A stretch of DNA of 64,000 bases from Miscanthus floridulus (Eukaryota > Streptophyta > Magnoliopsida > Poales > Poaceae), in assembly GCF_019320115.1 (NCBI RefSeq), contig NC_089584.1:55982852-56046851 (forward strand). Direction: 5' to 3'. The translations under genes and the position numbers were made by a program. Of the stretch, positions 21,501 to 34,315 are shown piece after piece. The notes below the pieces were generated by a model. It worked only from the letters and a program-made list of their open reading frames with translations, searched no databases and was not told where the DNA came from. Each line of letters starts with the position of its first letter. Positions within the stretch are counted from its first letter, which is position 1.

Positions 21501-22814
21501 CCAACTGCTTCCGCCCAACCCTGAGGTCATGGAGCTTGAGAAGGACCCCCAACAGCGGAGGTTTGACCCTCCCGATGACTGGGAGAACGCTTTACCTCGA
21601 CTACCTCCCTCCATGACCTTACTACCGGTAGACAAGACGAAAGCCCGACGGCTCGCATGACGGCCAAGTCCTTCGTTCTTGTAGAAGGCGAACTCTACAA
21701 ACGGAGTCACATCGGGATTCTGCAACTCTGTATCCCTGGTGAACAGGGAAAACTCCTACTGGGCGATATCCACGGTGGAGTCTACGGTCATCATGCCGCA
21801 CCAAGAACTTTGGTTGGGAATGCATTCCGATAAGGTTTCTACTAGCCCACCGCAGTAGCCAATGCCGAGCAAATTGTACGCACCTACGAAGGGTGCCAGT
21901 ACTACGCTCGTCAAACACACCTCTCGGCCCAGGCTCTCTAGATGATCCCCATCACGTGGCCCTTTGTGGTCTAGGGGCTCGACCTGGTTGGGCCACTCAA
22001 AAGGCACCCGGGGCTTCACCCACCTGCTTGTCACCATAGACAAGTTTACAAATGGATGAAGCTCGACCAATATCCACGATCAAATCCGAGCAAGAGGTGC
22101 TGTTCTTCCTTGACATCACCCATCGCTTTGGAGTACCGAAACTCCATCATCACAGATAATGGCACGTAGTTCACCGGGCAGGAAATTCATTTGATTCTAT
22201 GATGAACAACACATCCGAATCGACTGGGTAGCCGTCGCACACCCCCGGACGAATGGGCAGGTCGAGCGCATAAACAGCAGGCTCCTTCAAGGCCTCAAAC
22301 TAGAATTTTCAACCAGTTGAACAAGTTCAGCGCGCGCTGGCTCGCTGAGCTCCTGGCCGTGCTATGGAGTCTAAGGACAACTCCTAGCTGGGCCACCGGC
22401 TACACACCCTTCTTCCTAGTCTATAGTTCGAGGCCGTTCTTCCAACGGACCCTTGACTATGGAGCCACAAGAATCAGAGCATACGACGAATATGGAGCCG
22501 AGGCATCCCACCAAGACGCCATGGACCAGCTAGAAGAAGCCCGCGACGTCGCCCTCCTATGTTCGGCCAAGTACTAGCAGGCGTTGCGATGGTACCATAG
22601 CCGACGGGTGCAGGGTCGAGCCTTCAATGTCGAAGACCTCATCCTCTGTCTTGTGCAGAGCAACAAGGACCGCCACAAACTCTCCCCGCCCTGGAAGGGC
22701 CCTACGTTGTCGCGGAAGTACTTCGCCCAGGCACCTACCGGTTTGAAAACCATCAACGGCGAGGTCTTCACCAACGCCTAGAACATTGAGCAGCTACGTC
22801 GTTTCTATCCTTAA
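21501..22814 (+). pseudogene. Tat integrase remnant (copy B)
   Basis: Zinc-binding region at about 21770-21910, then the piece deleted in copy A (21936-22015) with GLDLVGP, which holds the first catalytic Asp. The core continues with FGVP...SIITDNGT near 22150 and NGQVERIN near 22255. The C-terminal part ends at TAA 22812-22814. Stops and frameshifts are scattered along it. Confidence 0.82.
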
Positions 22815-23409
22815 AATAAGCATACACTCTTCCTTATCAGATTTTGTCATAACAAAACCCCGATCCTTAGTGACTTCTGACCCCTGCAAGTCACGAGGGG
22901 TCAGACCTCACTCGGGGGCTGGCATGTGATCATAACATGTGACATATGTAATACAAGTATTGTGCTTGCAAAAACCTCCTATGTTATATTTATAAACATT
23001 CTTTAAGTTTTCCATTCCTTTCATAAACGAGTCCTAAGGGCTAAGATTTTGGGAACCAATTCTGAATACGATTGGTAGGACTGCGGGACACCCACGCCCC
23101 AGCGGCTACAACCTCTTTGCTCACCAGCTCAATCAGAATTAGTTCGCCCACGTCCTAGTTTATTATGACTTAGACCGTGAGAGGGGTCGGAAAGCACTAA
23201 AATCTTTTCTACAAAAAAAAGAAAGATAAAAAATTGCTTGCCATAAGCAAAAGATGTAAATTTGTTCATTTTTGCACAAATTCATCACTTACAAAGCGAT
23301 TTCATTACAAAAAGGAACAATATACTTGTAAATTCATAGGACTGTTTACTTAGGGGCTTCCCCACAAAGTTATTCAATTACAGTCTCTGCTTAGCTCTAC
23401 TACAAGTAC

Positions 23410-23650
23410 TACTACGGTCGCCACGCCATGCTCTCCATCGGCGACGCCTGGGCATGTAACATGGACCAGCTCGTCTACTGTGGTCGCCGCGCCCGCTCTC
23501 CATCGGCGATGCCCGGGGCATGTACACGGGCCAGCTCATCTACTGCGATCGCCGTGCCACACTCTCCATCGGTGATTGGCCCGGGGCATGTACATGGGCC
23601 CAGCTCGTTTACAGTGGTCACTGCGCCACGCTCTCCATCGGCGACATCCT
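23410..23650. repeat. 66-bp tandem repeat (copy B)
   Basis: Same unit as at 2602-2850, but three units carry small indels, so the 22-codon phase seen in copy A is lost here. Confidence 0.8.
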
Positions 23651-24046
23651 GATATCCCGCTGCTTCGCAGGATCCTCGAAGGCGCCGCCATCTGCAACGC
23701 CTCCACCAGGGCGTCCGAGGACTACGCCATCGTCGTCAGCCACAACCCCGACAGCGACGCCTCCGCCGGGGCGTTCGGGGACTACGCCATCATTGTCAGC
23801 CACAACCCCGACAGCGACGCCTCCACCAGGGCGTCTAGGGACTACGCCATCATCACCAGCCACAACCCTGACAATGGCGTAAGGGCAGGAAACGCCTCCT
23901 GCCAAAGGAGGAGCACAGCGGACGACGGCACAGTCGATGACGTACGATGCCCACTGGCACCTCTTCTCCTTTGGCAGCAGCAACTCCTTAGCAAGGGCGG
24001 CACGCACCATCTCATCTACGCTGGATAACCTCCGGCTCGACATCAC
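23618..24046 (-). CDS. Antisense ORF, 142 aa (copy B)
   Basis: Same start, stop and length as the ORF at 2815-3243, with no stop in either copy. N-terminus MMSSRRLSSVDEMVRAALAK, then three 20-residue repeats (core GVVADDDGVV and RPGGGVA). By eye about 20 residues differ from copy A, so the nucleotide changes are not mainly silent, which argues against current protein-level selection. TATA-like box at 24287-24294. Function unknown. Confidence 0.4.
   Translation of the reverse strand: MMSSRRLSSVDEMVRAALAKELLLPKEKRCQWASYVIDCAVVRCAPPLAGGVSCPYAIVRVVAGDDGVVPRRPGGGVAVGVVADNDGVVPERPGGGVAVGVVADDDGVVLGRPGGGVADGGAFEDPAKQRDIRMSPMESVAQ
23697..23880. repeat. 60-bp tandem repeat, 3 units (copy B)
   Basis: Three units of exactly 60 bp (core GACTACGCCATCGTCGTCAG), in phase with the antisense ORF at 23618-24046. 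Confidence 0.85.
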
Positions 24047-24286
24047 ACTCCAGATTCACGAGCGAATCTGTGAGTTTTCTCTCTCTCTAGCATTACTCTT
24101 CCTTACTCAGGAAACCACCGCGACGCATGGACGCATTCGGCGGAAAGGAAGGAGAAGGAGAAATAGCGGCTCAGAGGTAGAAGAGGAGGTGGGACGAGAA
24201 CTCCCCTCCCCCTCCCTATTTAAAGAGGAGGTGCTGTAGCTAAGGAAAGGTGAAAGGTTGGACGAAAAACCCTCTCCCTTCCCCTC

Positions 24287-24294
24287 TTTAAATA
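24287..24294 (-). promoter_or_regulatory. Antisense TATA-like box (copy B)
   Basis: Minus-strand TATTTAAA in CATATTTAAAGAGGGG, 240 bases upstream of the antisense ATG at 24046. The mirror-image plus-strand copy is at 24217-24224. Confidence 0.35.
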
Positions 24295-26087
24295 TGGAAT
24301 CAATGCTGATTGATACCTAAGGGGACGCGCCGAAACTGACGGGACGTGCCCCGGTCGATGAGGCGTCCCCCCTTGGTCAAACTGAACACTACCAGGGTAT
24401 GGCCTGCCACTGACCCGCTCCGGACGTGGCAATTAAGGCGCCCACATAGGCAGACAACCCTTTGCATCCCCATGCAGGACCACGGGACGATCCAACGACA
24501 GGACCTTTTGGATCTCTTGGGCCGACCATTTGTCCCAGAAGAGACGGCGAACGAACGTCCAAAGAAAGATAAGCATCTCAGCCTTCTTACTTTACGTGTT
24601 AAAATTCATTCTCGAGCTTCTGACCCCGTCAAACGGCGGGAACACGAACATCACTCGGGGGCTGTCGAGGATGTCTACCAATCTAGACATCCTCCTCACC
24701 CGACCCCCTCCATACGCTTGAAACTAAGGATGTGAAATACGGGCATAAAACTTTGAGTAAAACTGGACAAACAAGCAGACCCTACGCCTCGGTAGCTACG
24801 GTGTTTCTGTTCGCCAGAAAAATCATGCTCAACGCCCCTCGCGTCTCTAGCTTTGATGTCTGCCTTCTCAAGAAGGGTTCGGAGGGGTCCGCCTACAAAA
24901 TCTCCCCCAAAGGAGAAGCTGTCAGGTTGCCCAAGTTAATTAAACGGCTCGGACCACCACCGAGATACGAAAAACAAAGAATAGCGATTCTTATGCAGGT
25001 TACTCCAACCTCATCGCAAACATTAGGGTCCGAACCCCGCACGGACACATCTGGTAGGAGCTTTTCATCACTCATACCGCCAAGGTAACGTTACCAACCC
25101 TGCCTTCATTTTGATTATATTATACATATGCAAAACATCCCAATGCTTCATGTCACATCACGAAACGGCCATCGCCTCATTCAATATAGGCGACCATAGG
25201 CCGAGGTTCGAAGGTCGGCCCACGAAGGGCTCAAGGCCACCTCATGCCGAACAAAGCCAGGGAGAAATAACCGAGACAAGCCCCAGCGGCCCTGCCCGAC
25301 CCCGCTCAGAAGCGGACAGGGACGTCCCAACCTTTTCTCGTTCAATTCTAACCCCAAGCCAAACCCACAGAATCTCCATCGAGGAGAGGCCATCAGGCCG
25401 CCTGAGCCTATCGAACGGCTCGGGCATCTGCCGGGAGGCAGGTTAAGAAGTTGTGGAGTGCAACTAGAGGGCTCTGGCGACTCCATCAGCAAATGGTGGA
25501 CCCGGATTCCACACGAACGTACCCGTTAGTGAGCTCGTTGAGCGCGATACTCAAGCCGTCGAGGCAAGTGTCATTTACTCAGCCCCTTCGATTGCGAAAA
25601 TCGAGGATGGGGTAACATGCAAATTACGGTCGACCCCTATCAGACCCTAACAATGCCTGGGGGCTCGATCCAATCAATACAAGGACACAGGTTCGAAGGC
25701 CCCACCTTGTCGAGCCCATAGAGTCCTCGGTTGGGGATTTCTGTTGGAAGACAGGGCGGGGAATAGTGCAATGTCATCCAAGGACTTCGTCGACCCTGTC
25801 ACCAAAACAATAGTTCTGATCTCCAGTAACCCCCGACCCCAGCAAATGCAGGGGGTCGGACCTTACTCGGGGGTTGGTTAAGGTACGGCTACCTCCTTTC
25901 TTTCTTTCAAAACAATCTCCTCGCATCAAGACCAGCAGCAAGATTCGGGGGAACAGATTGGTAAGATCGTAAAAAATCAAACAAAACAAAATTACGACGC
26001 AAAATCATGAAACCACGTCCAGACTCGAAAAATACCGACACTTGTCCACATATTACATATAAGTTGTTCTCAAAATTATTCGACTAA

Positions 26088-29000
26088 CTACTCCCGCGAA
26101 GGGAGAACCATCTCTTTCAGATTATCCACTAGGTTTTTCGCAAGGGGAGCAACCATCTTCTCCATTTCCTCTAGCTCATCATCTTCATAGGTGGAGGGGA
26201 AACCTTCGCTCATCACCTTCAGGTTGATTTCCTTCTCGTAATGGGCATGGGTGACGGTGAAGGCTTGGGTAATCCCGGCGTGAAAAGCACTCTCCTCAAG
26301 CTGGCCCACCCGAGCCGTGATACCTGCGGCACGAGCCGCGAGCGGGCTGGTCTCTACCGGCTCTACCACCTTTAGGGCATTAAGGACCACCCCGACCACA
26401 GCTTGTAGAAGATCATGCTCATCGCTCTCAACCTGAAGGGCCCTTCGTGCATAGGTAGCCTCTTTTTCCAGCTTGACGGAGACATTTTCGGCGCTCAACC
26501 TTTGGCTCACCGCGTCACCGAGCTCCACCCGGAGAGAGCGGACCACCTCAACGTCCTCGTCCACCTTCTGCTGAAGGGCCGTGGCCCTACTCTTGGCCTT
26601 CCGCTGGAGGTCCTGCTCCATCTCCAGCTCCTTTAGGACCGCGCCGGCCTTCTCATTAGCCATGGCATTCCTCTACAGTAGCTCGTCTCGGTCCTTTTGG
26701 AGCCTGGCGATCTCCTCCCCATCCAGCTTGGACCTCGCCGACAAATCCTCGAACATCCTGTGGGCCTCCTCTATGTCTTGACGTGCCTAGGCCTCCCGCT
26801 CCTAGGCGGCAGCAAGCTGTGCGGCCATGTCTGCTCGCAGCCGGGCCTCCTCAGAGAGGCGATCCCACTCCGTCTTCTGCTCGTGGAGGAATCAGGATTT
26901 ATTCCGGCTATGAGCAACAAGAACTTGAAGAGGAAGAAGACTGGTATCAAAAATGCGAAAACACAAAAACATGCGAAGAAGGAAGAAAATCAAGCGGATA
27001 CCTGGGTAGTAGGAACAACAATTTCACGCAGGGCTCCTCTGGCTTGGTCCAGGGTCTCCAGCATGGTCAAAATTCCGATGTCAAGACCCTCTCGCTCAAT
27101 GCTCTCGGAATGATCATCGAGCGAGAAAAGAGCCGATGTCGGGTCCCGAGTGGCCATCCACTGAAGTGGCGGCTCCCCCCGTGCGGGAGAGCGGCTTCCT
27201 CCCGACAAAGGGGCCGGGGGCGGCTCCCTCCTGACCCTATGCAGCACCACCACCGCACTCGAGGACCCTCCGACTGGACCCTCCTCTGTCTGGGCCACTT
27301 CGAGCGCCACGGGTTGATCCACCTGGGCCCCCGGTGGCACGGATTGCACTACGCCCTCGAGCGCCACCACGACCGCGCCCGACTGATCCTGGCTTGGCGC
27401 GATCATGACCACCTCCACCGGCGGTATGCGGCCCTCGGCCGGCTGTACCACGTCCACCATGGAGGAGGCCGCCTGCTCAGTAACCTCCGCGGACGTGGGT
27501 GCCACCACAGACGCCGTCGGGTTGGCCAATGCAGATCCAACATCGGCACCACTCCCACCCAAAACAGGGGTGATGCCAAGTGACGCCATCTGTCCCACTT
27601 GAATGGCAAGACTCTTCTTGGGCGCCAGCCCCAGGGGGTGACCCGTCCGCAAGAACCTGCATAAAGGTATTAATCATTAGATCAAAATAGAAATGGAAAA
27701 AGGATGAAAACAGGGGAATCAGCAGCTCACATTGATGTCCTCAGCCGGCGGAAGCGTTTTGGGGATGGATCCCCAGATCCCTGCCCTGACTCATCTGGGC
27801 AGGACCATTTCGAGCCTACCCCTTGCTCCGGGGTAGGGGGGCTCACCTCGTGGGGCGTGGCACCAGAGCCGCTCCTCTCCATCGTCTCATGGGGTGCGGC
27901 ACCAGAGCCACTCCCCTCCCCCATCGCTTTAGGGTCGGCAGCGGCAGGCCCACTTTCCTCCATCCACCAGTCCTTGGCCGGCACGCCGTGCAAAGTGGTG
28001 GACTCGCCATCCTCCACCAACCTCACCGATTCACTTCCCTCTACGTGGAACGGGAAGGGTCCCTGCATGGACGGGTGGCCACTTGTCAGCGTGTCCTCAT
28101 CCTCCAGGACGTCCCAATCCACGCCGATGGCTACCTCATCGTCATCGTCATCATCCTCACTGCTCACGTCCTCCCCCCCGATCTCATGCCTCCTGCTTCA
28201 GTCGTTGTGCCTTCTTCATCTCCTCCCTTGCTTTCGTGTCCCGCTTGGCTGCGAGTCGATTCGCCGCCACCATGGCCTTGTCCTTTAGCAGCGGAACTAG
28301 ACTATCCTTGAAGACTAGCCCCCTCGGCTAGTCCCAATGTCACAAAAGCAAGTATTAAAAATGGAGATTCAGGAGAAAGAAAAGAGCACGGGAGAAGAGG
28401 GCTTATGAATTCAAAGAACCCAGGTTCTGGCCGCATTGGAGGATGTCCAGGCACTGGATACACAATGTCGAGGACACTGCCTTTGGAATCCTTTGTTGGC
28501 TCCTTCGCCTCCTTAATGCGCTGTGCCACTTCTAAAAAAGGGAGTGCCTCATCAACAAGCATCGTCCCCTCGAACGACATTCCGGGCATCATCCGATGCA
28601 GGGGGACCACGCGCGCCATCAGCGGTGCCACCCTCCTCGCATGATAGGCGCCGATAATCCCTATCCCCTTTATGCCCTGATCCTTCAGGGCTTGAAGGGT
28701 GGAAAGAAGGTTGGAGAGGTGTTTCTTGTCTTTGGACTGGATGCCCTAGCTCCACGACTCCGGAGCCTCTTGAATAAGGCGTCCAGTGTACCTCGGAAGG
28801 GTGGCACTCGCATCGTCCCTAACATAAAACCACTGCGAGTGCCATCCCTTGTTGGATGTCGCTAGACGCATGTATGGATAACCCCTCGACCGGGTATGGC
28901 GCAGATGAATGCTGGCACATCCCATTGGTGCGTTCACATCTTTCCCCCCAATCTTCCTCTTTGACAAACTAATGTTAAAGAAATACCGCCACAAATCAAA

Positions 29001-29315
29001 ATGGGGATCGATCCCCAGGAAACCCTCGCACAGGGCAACAAATGCCGCCATGTGTTGAACCCCGTTGGGAGTTAGATGCTGCAGCTCCACCTCATAATAA
29101 TCCAGCAGCCCCCAAAGAAATCTATGCGCGGGTACCGTGAATCCCCGCTCATGGAAGATGGCGAAAGAAACGACATACCCTTCGGGTGACACTGGCTCAC
29201 CCTCGTTGCCAGGTGGCATCCACTCCTAGACGACAGACATCGGGTGGAGAAGGCCACGGCGGATGAGGCCCTCCAAACGCCATGGGGTGATGCTAGATCT
29301 GCCCCACAACTCCAT
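26088..29315 (-). pseudogene. Tat antisense gene: PF04195-like domain plus coiled coil (copy B)
   Basis: Better preserved than copy A. ATG at 29315 (MELWGRSSITPWRLEGLIRR), TATA box 170 bases upstream, stop at 26088-26090. I read four exons with GT-AG borders: 29315-28420, 28327-27731, 27656-27002 and about 26907-26088. The introns are about 75-95 bp, and the frames of the pieces agree with this. Exon 1 carries the PF04195-type pattern (HMAAFVALCEGFLGIDPHFD). Exon 2 has the acidic SSEDDDDDDEV run. Exon 3 is Pro/Ala/Val-rich. Exon 4 is a coiled coil ending MVLPSRE. Premature TAG codons after MSVV (near 29226) and after ESWS (near 28748) break exon 1; copy A shares the first. Role unknown; such ORFs are known in Tat elements. 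Confidence 0.62.
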
Positions 29316-29486
29316 CAAGGCAATTGGGGAGAAAGGTGGGCGCGAGCTTGACGGCGTCTACGACATGGATGCAAGCAGGCTGACGGTGGCGACGCGGGCG
29401 CAGGAGGCTGGGGCGATTGGCGGCGGGTGTTTCGAGATGTAGAGACAAGGGAGCGAAATACAGAACCATGGGGGCAAACCCCATGG

Positions 29487-29493
29487 TTTTATA
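29487..29493 (-). promoter_or_regulatory. TATA box of the Tat antisense gene (copy B)
   Basis: Minus-strand TATAAAA in CCCCTATAAAACCATGG, 172 bases upstream of the ATG at 29315. A canonical plant TATA box. Confidence 0.55.
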
Positions 29494-30032
29494 GGGGCGA
29501 TGGACACAAGAAGGGCAACCGTCCACCTCGATCTCCGGGCCTGCCACGCGCCCCACCGCGTCATGTCGCGGGACACGCGCGCGCAGTCCCTATCCTCTCA
29601 CCCCAAAAATCACGGTGGACGGTTCGCCTTCCCTAGGCGAATCCGGACTCTCTACCCGCCTAGGAAACACAAGCCACAAAGACCTTTTTTCTCTTTGACC
29701 CACCTAGGGCCCAGAAGCTCGACGGCCGGCCCAACTAAGGAAGGGTCCGCGAATGATCTAAAATCAAGGGCGCAAGCACCAGATAGGTCAACCCTGAATA
29801 AATTCCCCGTGAACGGGATGCCACAATCCCCTCGGGAAAACATCCACTTGACGAAAAACTAAGTCCTTTAGCCTTACCCGTGAAGGGACCAATACAACCC
29901 CCCGGGCGACTCTACTCGAATCACCCGGGGGCTCGGGGGCTACACCCATCAGGTGCGCTCGCGCGCACCCTTCGGCAAAGTAACTTCGACGAAATCAAAA
30001 ACACCCTCCAGGCGGTTCTACCCGAATCACCT

Positions 30033-30049
30033 AGAGGCTTGGGGGCTAC
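30033..30049 (+). other. Polypurine tract of the Tat element (copy B)
   Basis: AGAGGCTTGGGGGCTAC directly before the LTR start at 30050. Confidence 0.7.
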
Positions 30050-30175
30050 TGTTGGGGACCTAATACCGGGGTACCCTAGAAGGTGGATCCAATAACCACC
30101 AAACATTAAAAACTTCTGGACGCATGAGAGCGCCATTTCATCTCTTGTTCGAATGACAGGAGTTTGGTTCTGCCT

Positions 30176-30485
30176 CGCCCGACGCCTTTTGAGATAGCTC
30201 TGCCTCGCCCAAGGGCTTAGGGTTAGTCTCTATCTTGCCCAATGCCTTTGGGGTAGGCTCGGTCTCGCCCAAGGGCCGAGGGATAGACTCCGTCTCGCCC
30301 GATGCCTTTGAGGTGGCTCTGCCTCGCCCGAGGGCTTAGGGATAATCTCCGTCTCGCCCGACGCCTTTAGGGCGGGCTCGGTCTCGCCCGAGGGCTGAGG
30401 GATAGATTCCACCTCACCCGACCTTGGAGGGTCAGGGTCGGTCTCGCCCAAGAGATAGGGATGGGTCTCCATTTTGCCCGACGGC
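30176..30485. repeat. Alternating ~30-bp repeats in the Tat LTR (copy B)
   Basis: Same array as 9385-9690: GCCCGACGCCTTT-type and GCCCGAGGGCTTAGGG-type half-units alternate, about five of each. Confidence 0.8.
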
Positions 30486-31209
30486 AAGGAACGAGCCTCA
30501 CCCTGCTCCATATCTAAAAGACTGGATTCATCTTACCTGACAACTTCTCCCCGTTCCCTCAAGATGATAGGTACAGGGCGAGACAAGACGTTTGGGTCAA
30601 CCATGGCTCCAAGGACCATACTCTGCACCCTGGCAAGAAAAGTACTGCCATGGGATGACGGGACAGGTGCTTTAGACCCTTTTGGGCACCGTAGAGCCCG
30701 AAAGGTTGTATAGGTGCGTGCTCCTCGCCATGTAGAGTTGTAGGCACCGCCTTTAGCCCTAGGACACGGAACCCCATGAAGATATACGACAACCACTATG
30801 CTCTAGAGAAGGATTTGCTATCTACACAAACAACGAATATTCCGTCACCACGCTATGGACCTGATGGAGCGGCGCCCGCTTCCCGACCCCTTAGGTCCGC
30901 CAAGTCAAAAGGCCTTGACCACAGCGTTACGCCGGACCCCGACCCCTCGTCCCTCCGACAAAGACTCACAGGAACTAGAAGGCGTGAAGAGCAAGGCCGG
31001 GAGAGGCTAATAAGTCAAAACCACTGTACTACAGCCCATACCCTGCGTAGGGCAGCATTATGTAATCAACCTGACATCCTATAGGGACATCGACAGTATT
31101 GTAGGCACTTATCTTCCTTCGCACTCATCAGGATGAAAAGTGAGGCTGGGTAGACGTGAGCCACAAGATTAGGTAAAGCCCTCATCCTTGTAAAGCCTGC
31201 CCCTTCATC

Positions 31210-31217
31210 TATAAAAG
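31210..31217 (+). promoter_or_regulatory. TATA box in Tat 3' LTR (copy B)
   Basis: TATAAAAG, same context as at 10383. Confidence 0.6.
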
Positions 31218-31534
31218 GGGATGCGCTTCTCCCATCAAAGTAGGGACTTTTGACCGAACAATACAAGAACACACACATACACACAGTCAAGCGGCTACGA
31301 AGCTCTTGACCTCCTTTCGACCCTTCCATCAGAGACTTGGGACCAGTCCCTCTCTTGATCGTTTGTACCCCTTACTACAGATCGTTTATGGTGCTAATAA
31401 CACAAGCAGCAACAAACTGGACGTAGGGACATTCGGCCCAAACCAGTAGAAATCTTGTGTCCTTTAGCGCACCATTCGAGCCCAACGCGCATTACTATAA
31501 ATTTACTTACCGGTGCTCGTATGAAACACCGACA

Positions 31535-32301
31535 GCACTCTAGAAGGACTCACCAGTGTTGATCCAATGTCATTGTGACCAATGGCCAAGATGAAGCTGC
31601 CTAGGATCCATGGGCCCACTATCATTGACTTGGAGGGCTAAACCGACCTATAGACCCCCTTTCTAACCAAAGTAATCGACCTACCTTCCATGAAACCGCC
31701 TTTGAGGAGCAATCAAGGGCCTATGATGCAAAGGCGGTGACATCCAACATCGACCGATGCCCAAGGACATCGCCGGACGCCTAAGGAAGCTCCACTGCCT
31801 TCCTTGATGGCCTATAAGTATCTCCACTGCCTCTACACACTATAAAAGGCACAGTGGTGCTCAGTGGAGAAGGGCCCCATTCATATTCAAGCATTCCAAG
31901 CTTCTCCAAGCTCTCTAGTTTAGAGTAGTTCTAGAGTAGTAGCTTAGGAGTTGAAGTAGATCTAGAGTGGAGCTTCTTCAGAGTCCAAAGAGTCTTTTGG
32001 GTTTGGTATAGCCCTTTTGTAATTCTTTCATTTAGCCTTTACTTTACTTAGTACTTTATTCAGTATTATTGCTTTGCTTTGTTCGAGTTCTAGTTCATTA
32101 GTGTTCATCATCATAGTGAGCTTAGGTGCTTGCTCTTAGCATTAGTATCATAGGTTACCTTTTGTTTAGTGTTCATTCGTTAGTACCGGTTCCATTGTCT
32201 GGTTAGGGTGCTTTGATCTCATTTCATCAGAGCTTGGATCAAAGTAGTAAGTTTATAGATTAAGCGTGGTGCTTAGGCTATAGATAACCTATGGATACGA
32301 C
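31535..32301 (+). other. LTR-like segment with TATA box (copy B)
   Basis: Counterpart of 10708-11474. TATAAAAG near 31841. No ORF. Ends with ACGAC directly before the inserted Athila-like element. Confidence 0.5.
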
Positions 32302-33650
32302 TATTGGCGGTCCTTAACTCCTATTTCTAAACACCAACTCTCAAATAAAATCTACACAAATGGTCACCAAACTTAGAATTAAGGCTTAAAACAAATCTTT
32401 TCCACAAGTTTTGGTGATTATTCATTTGCAGGAGGACATGTCAGGATTACATAGAAGAGCCTAAAGTATACAAGAAATGCAACATTGTAAACATCCGACA
32501 TGAGCCAAAGGGGACATAGCCCACTTACCGACAGAATTAAGGCCCGAAGAAATGGAGAACAAGGCCCAATTCCAACCAAACCATCTCAACTCCATGCAAC
32601 ACCACCATGGGCCAAGTCTAGGATATCATAGAAGATAGCCCAACAAAGCTAGGCCAATTTGGAGCAAGCCATGGTGCCACCACACCCCCCACCGAGACCG
32701 TTTGGCCCTAGCTTTGGTCGGTGGACTCATACCACCTTGCCCAACATCGGTGTCAAGGTGCTCGACAGATTCAATGTACCTAAATGATGGTTTGAGGTTA
32801 GTTTGCTCCTTCCATATGGGGATCAAGCACATTTCCAAGGACCCCCCTCCTCTCCATCTATAAAAGGAGGACCTCTCCCCTCCTCACAACAACAACACAT
32901 AAGAGAGGAAGAGCACCATAGAAAGAGCAAGAGCAACACTGCTCAATGGGCTTATGCCCTAGCTAGCTCTAGAAGAGAAATAGGGAGAGATGTGAGGGAA
33001 GAGTTTGGGGAAGAAGTGTTGGGCTTGTTAGTAACCTTCCCCCACTTGTACCTCGACAAACACAAGCTTGTAATTCCATGGGTATTTAGTAAGTGTTCGT
33101 GATTCTTATGATTCAAAGCCTTTGAGTAGTTATGTTATACTCTTACTTGTTTGGGGTTTGTCATCCGTCCCCATGGTAGATGCTCTAGTACAAGACTCCT
33201 TATAAAGATGGGTGTTCCTAGCTGACGCTAGAGTAGTAGTCGATAGCGTAGACGTGGTGTCTAGGCTAGCGGTTACCTTAGTTTTCCTCGTACTCTCTGG
33301 TTGATGGGTAGGCAGTAGGTGGTGATAGCCCTGTCCATCCCTTGTAATCTCCCACATTCGAGTACGATGTAGAGCCATAGACTGGCATCGACCGATAGAC
33401 CAGTTGCAATCTGGTGCCCGAAGTAAGCAAGTAGAAGTAGAGTTTATCATCTTATTGACCCAAAAGCCATAGGAATCCATCTCTACCTTTTCCAACTTTA
33501 CCCCTTGCGTTGTCCATGGACAAATTAGCTAGAAGAAATACCTCCATTCCCTATGGAAATATGATACCCTGAATACTTCTAGGTGAAAGCTACAATGGTA
33601 ATTCTGTATGCTTATGGATTAACTTCTGTAGACATTAAGAAACACCAACA
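32302..33650 (+). repeat. 5' LTR of Athila-like element (copy B)
   Basis: 1349 bp, starts TATTGGCGGTCCTTAACTCC (TG to TA change), ends AAACACCAACA. TATAAAAG at 32859-32866. Confidence 0.9.
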
Positions 33651-33657
33651 AGTTTTC

Positions 33658-33675
33658 TGGCACCATCGTCGGGGA
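33658..33675 (+). other. Primer binding site, tRNA-Asp type (copy B)
   Basis: TGGCACCATCGTCGGGGA, same as copy A. Confidence 0.7.
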
Positions 33676-33744
33676 ACGATTGCTATTTTCTTCAAACCTA
33701 GTTTGTCCTAAAAATATTTTCTCTTACCTCTTTCACCACGAAGC

Positions 33745-34315
33745 CAACCTCAACTTCATACCCTTTTGCTTCAAAGGAGGAGTTCCCTAAGCCACTTTCA
33801 AAACCTAACTGTTCATCTGGCTATGAACTCCACACTAGTCTAAAAGCTATGGTTTGGGCACAACCCTTCTCTAGTCTTGATAGCGAAAACACATGCAATC
33901 ACCTGCTAGAGTTTAAGGAAATATGTTCATGCCTGAGCATCTTAGGCATGACACAAGAAAATCTAAAGTGGACATTGTTTCCCTTCTCTCTCATAGGGAA
34001 GGTGAAACAATGGTACACATTTTCCCCATGTCCCATATCGTCTCTCAACCAAGGACGATCCAATGCGAGAAGGAGTCTATAGGTGTAGCATGGGCCTGGT
34101 TTTCAATGTTAATACAAGCCGGCCCAAATTTGTCTTTACCCAATGGTGTGATTTTGCATCTCTTTTGTTTGAGTCTCCACATAGATGCTGACCTATGGCT
34201 AGACGTGACTATCGGAGGTCAGCTTATGCATAAACCTATGACAGAGCAAGTGAAGTTCCTTGGAAACTTCCTAAAAAGGCATGCTTCCTTCGTCATGGAA
34301 ACTAGAACCTTCTAG
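33745..34315 (+). pseudogene. gag remnant of Athila-like element (copy B)
   Basis: Same Retrotrans_gag pattern as copy A (FSSLDSENTCNHLLEFKEIC, FPFSLIGKVKQWY, LSLPNGVILHLFCLSLHIDA), with the same frameshift in the middle and the same TAG end. The frameshift is therefore older than the duplication. Confidence 0.75.

Larger units (their letters stand above)
22815..30049. other. Long Tat 3' region between pol and 3' LTR (copy B)
   Basis: Same content as in copy A: tandem repeats, a 142-codon antisense ORF, the large antisense gene and repeated CTCGGGGGCT modules (for example near 22912, 24655, 25868 and 29925). 24300-26080 and 29500-30030 hold no gene I can support. Confidence 0.7.
20667..31534 (+). 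mobile_element. Tat-lineage Ty3/gypsy retrotransposon, 3' part (copy B)
   Basis: Truncated at its left end by the duplication breakpoint: the element starts in the RNase H region (VQRPVYFISEVLSDSK) with no 5' LTR, gag, protease or RT. The right end is a complete 3' LTR. It could never have transposed from this position. Confidence 0.87.
30050..31534 (+). mobile_element. Tat 3' LTR (copy B), 1485 bp
   Basis: Starts TGTTGGGGACCTAATACCGG and ends GAAACACCGACA. Contains the alternating ~30-bp repeats at 30176-30485 and TATAAAAG at 31210-31217. It keeps a 32-bp piece (near 30966-30998) missing from copy A. Confidence 0.88.
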
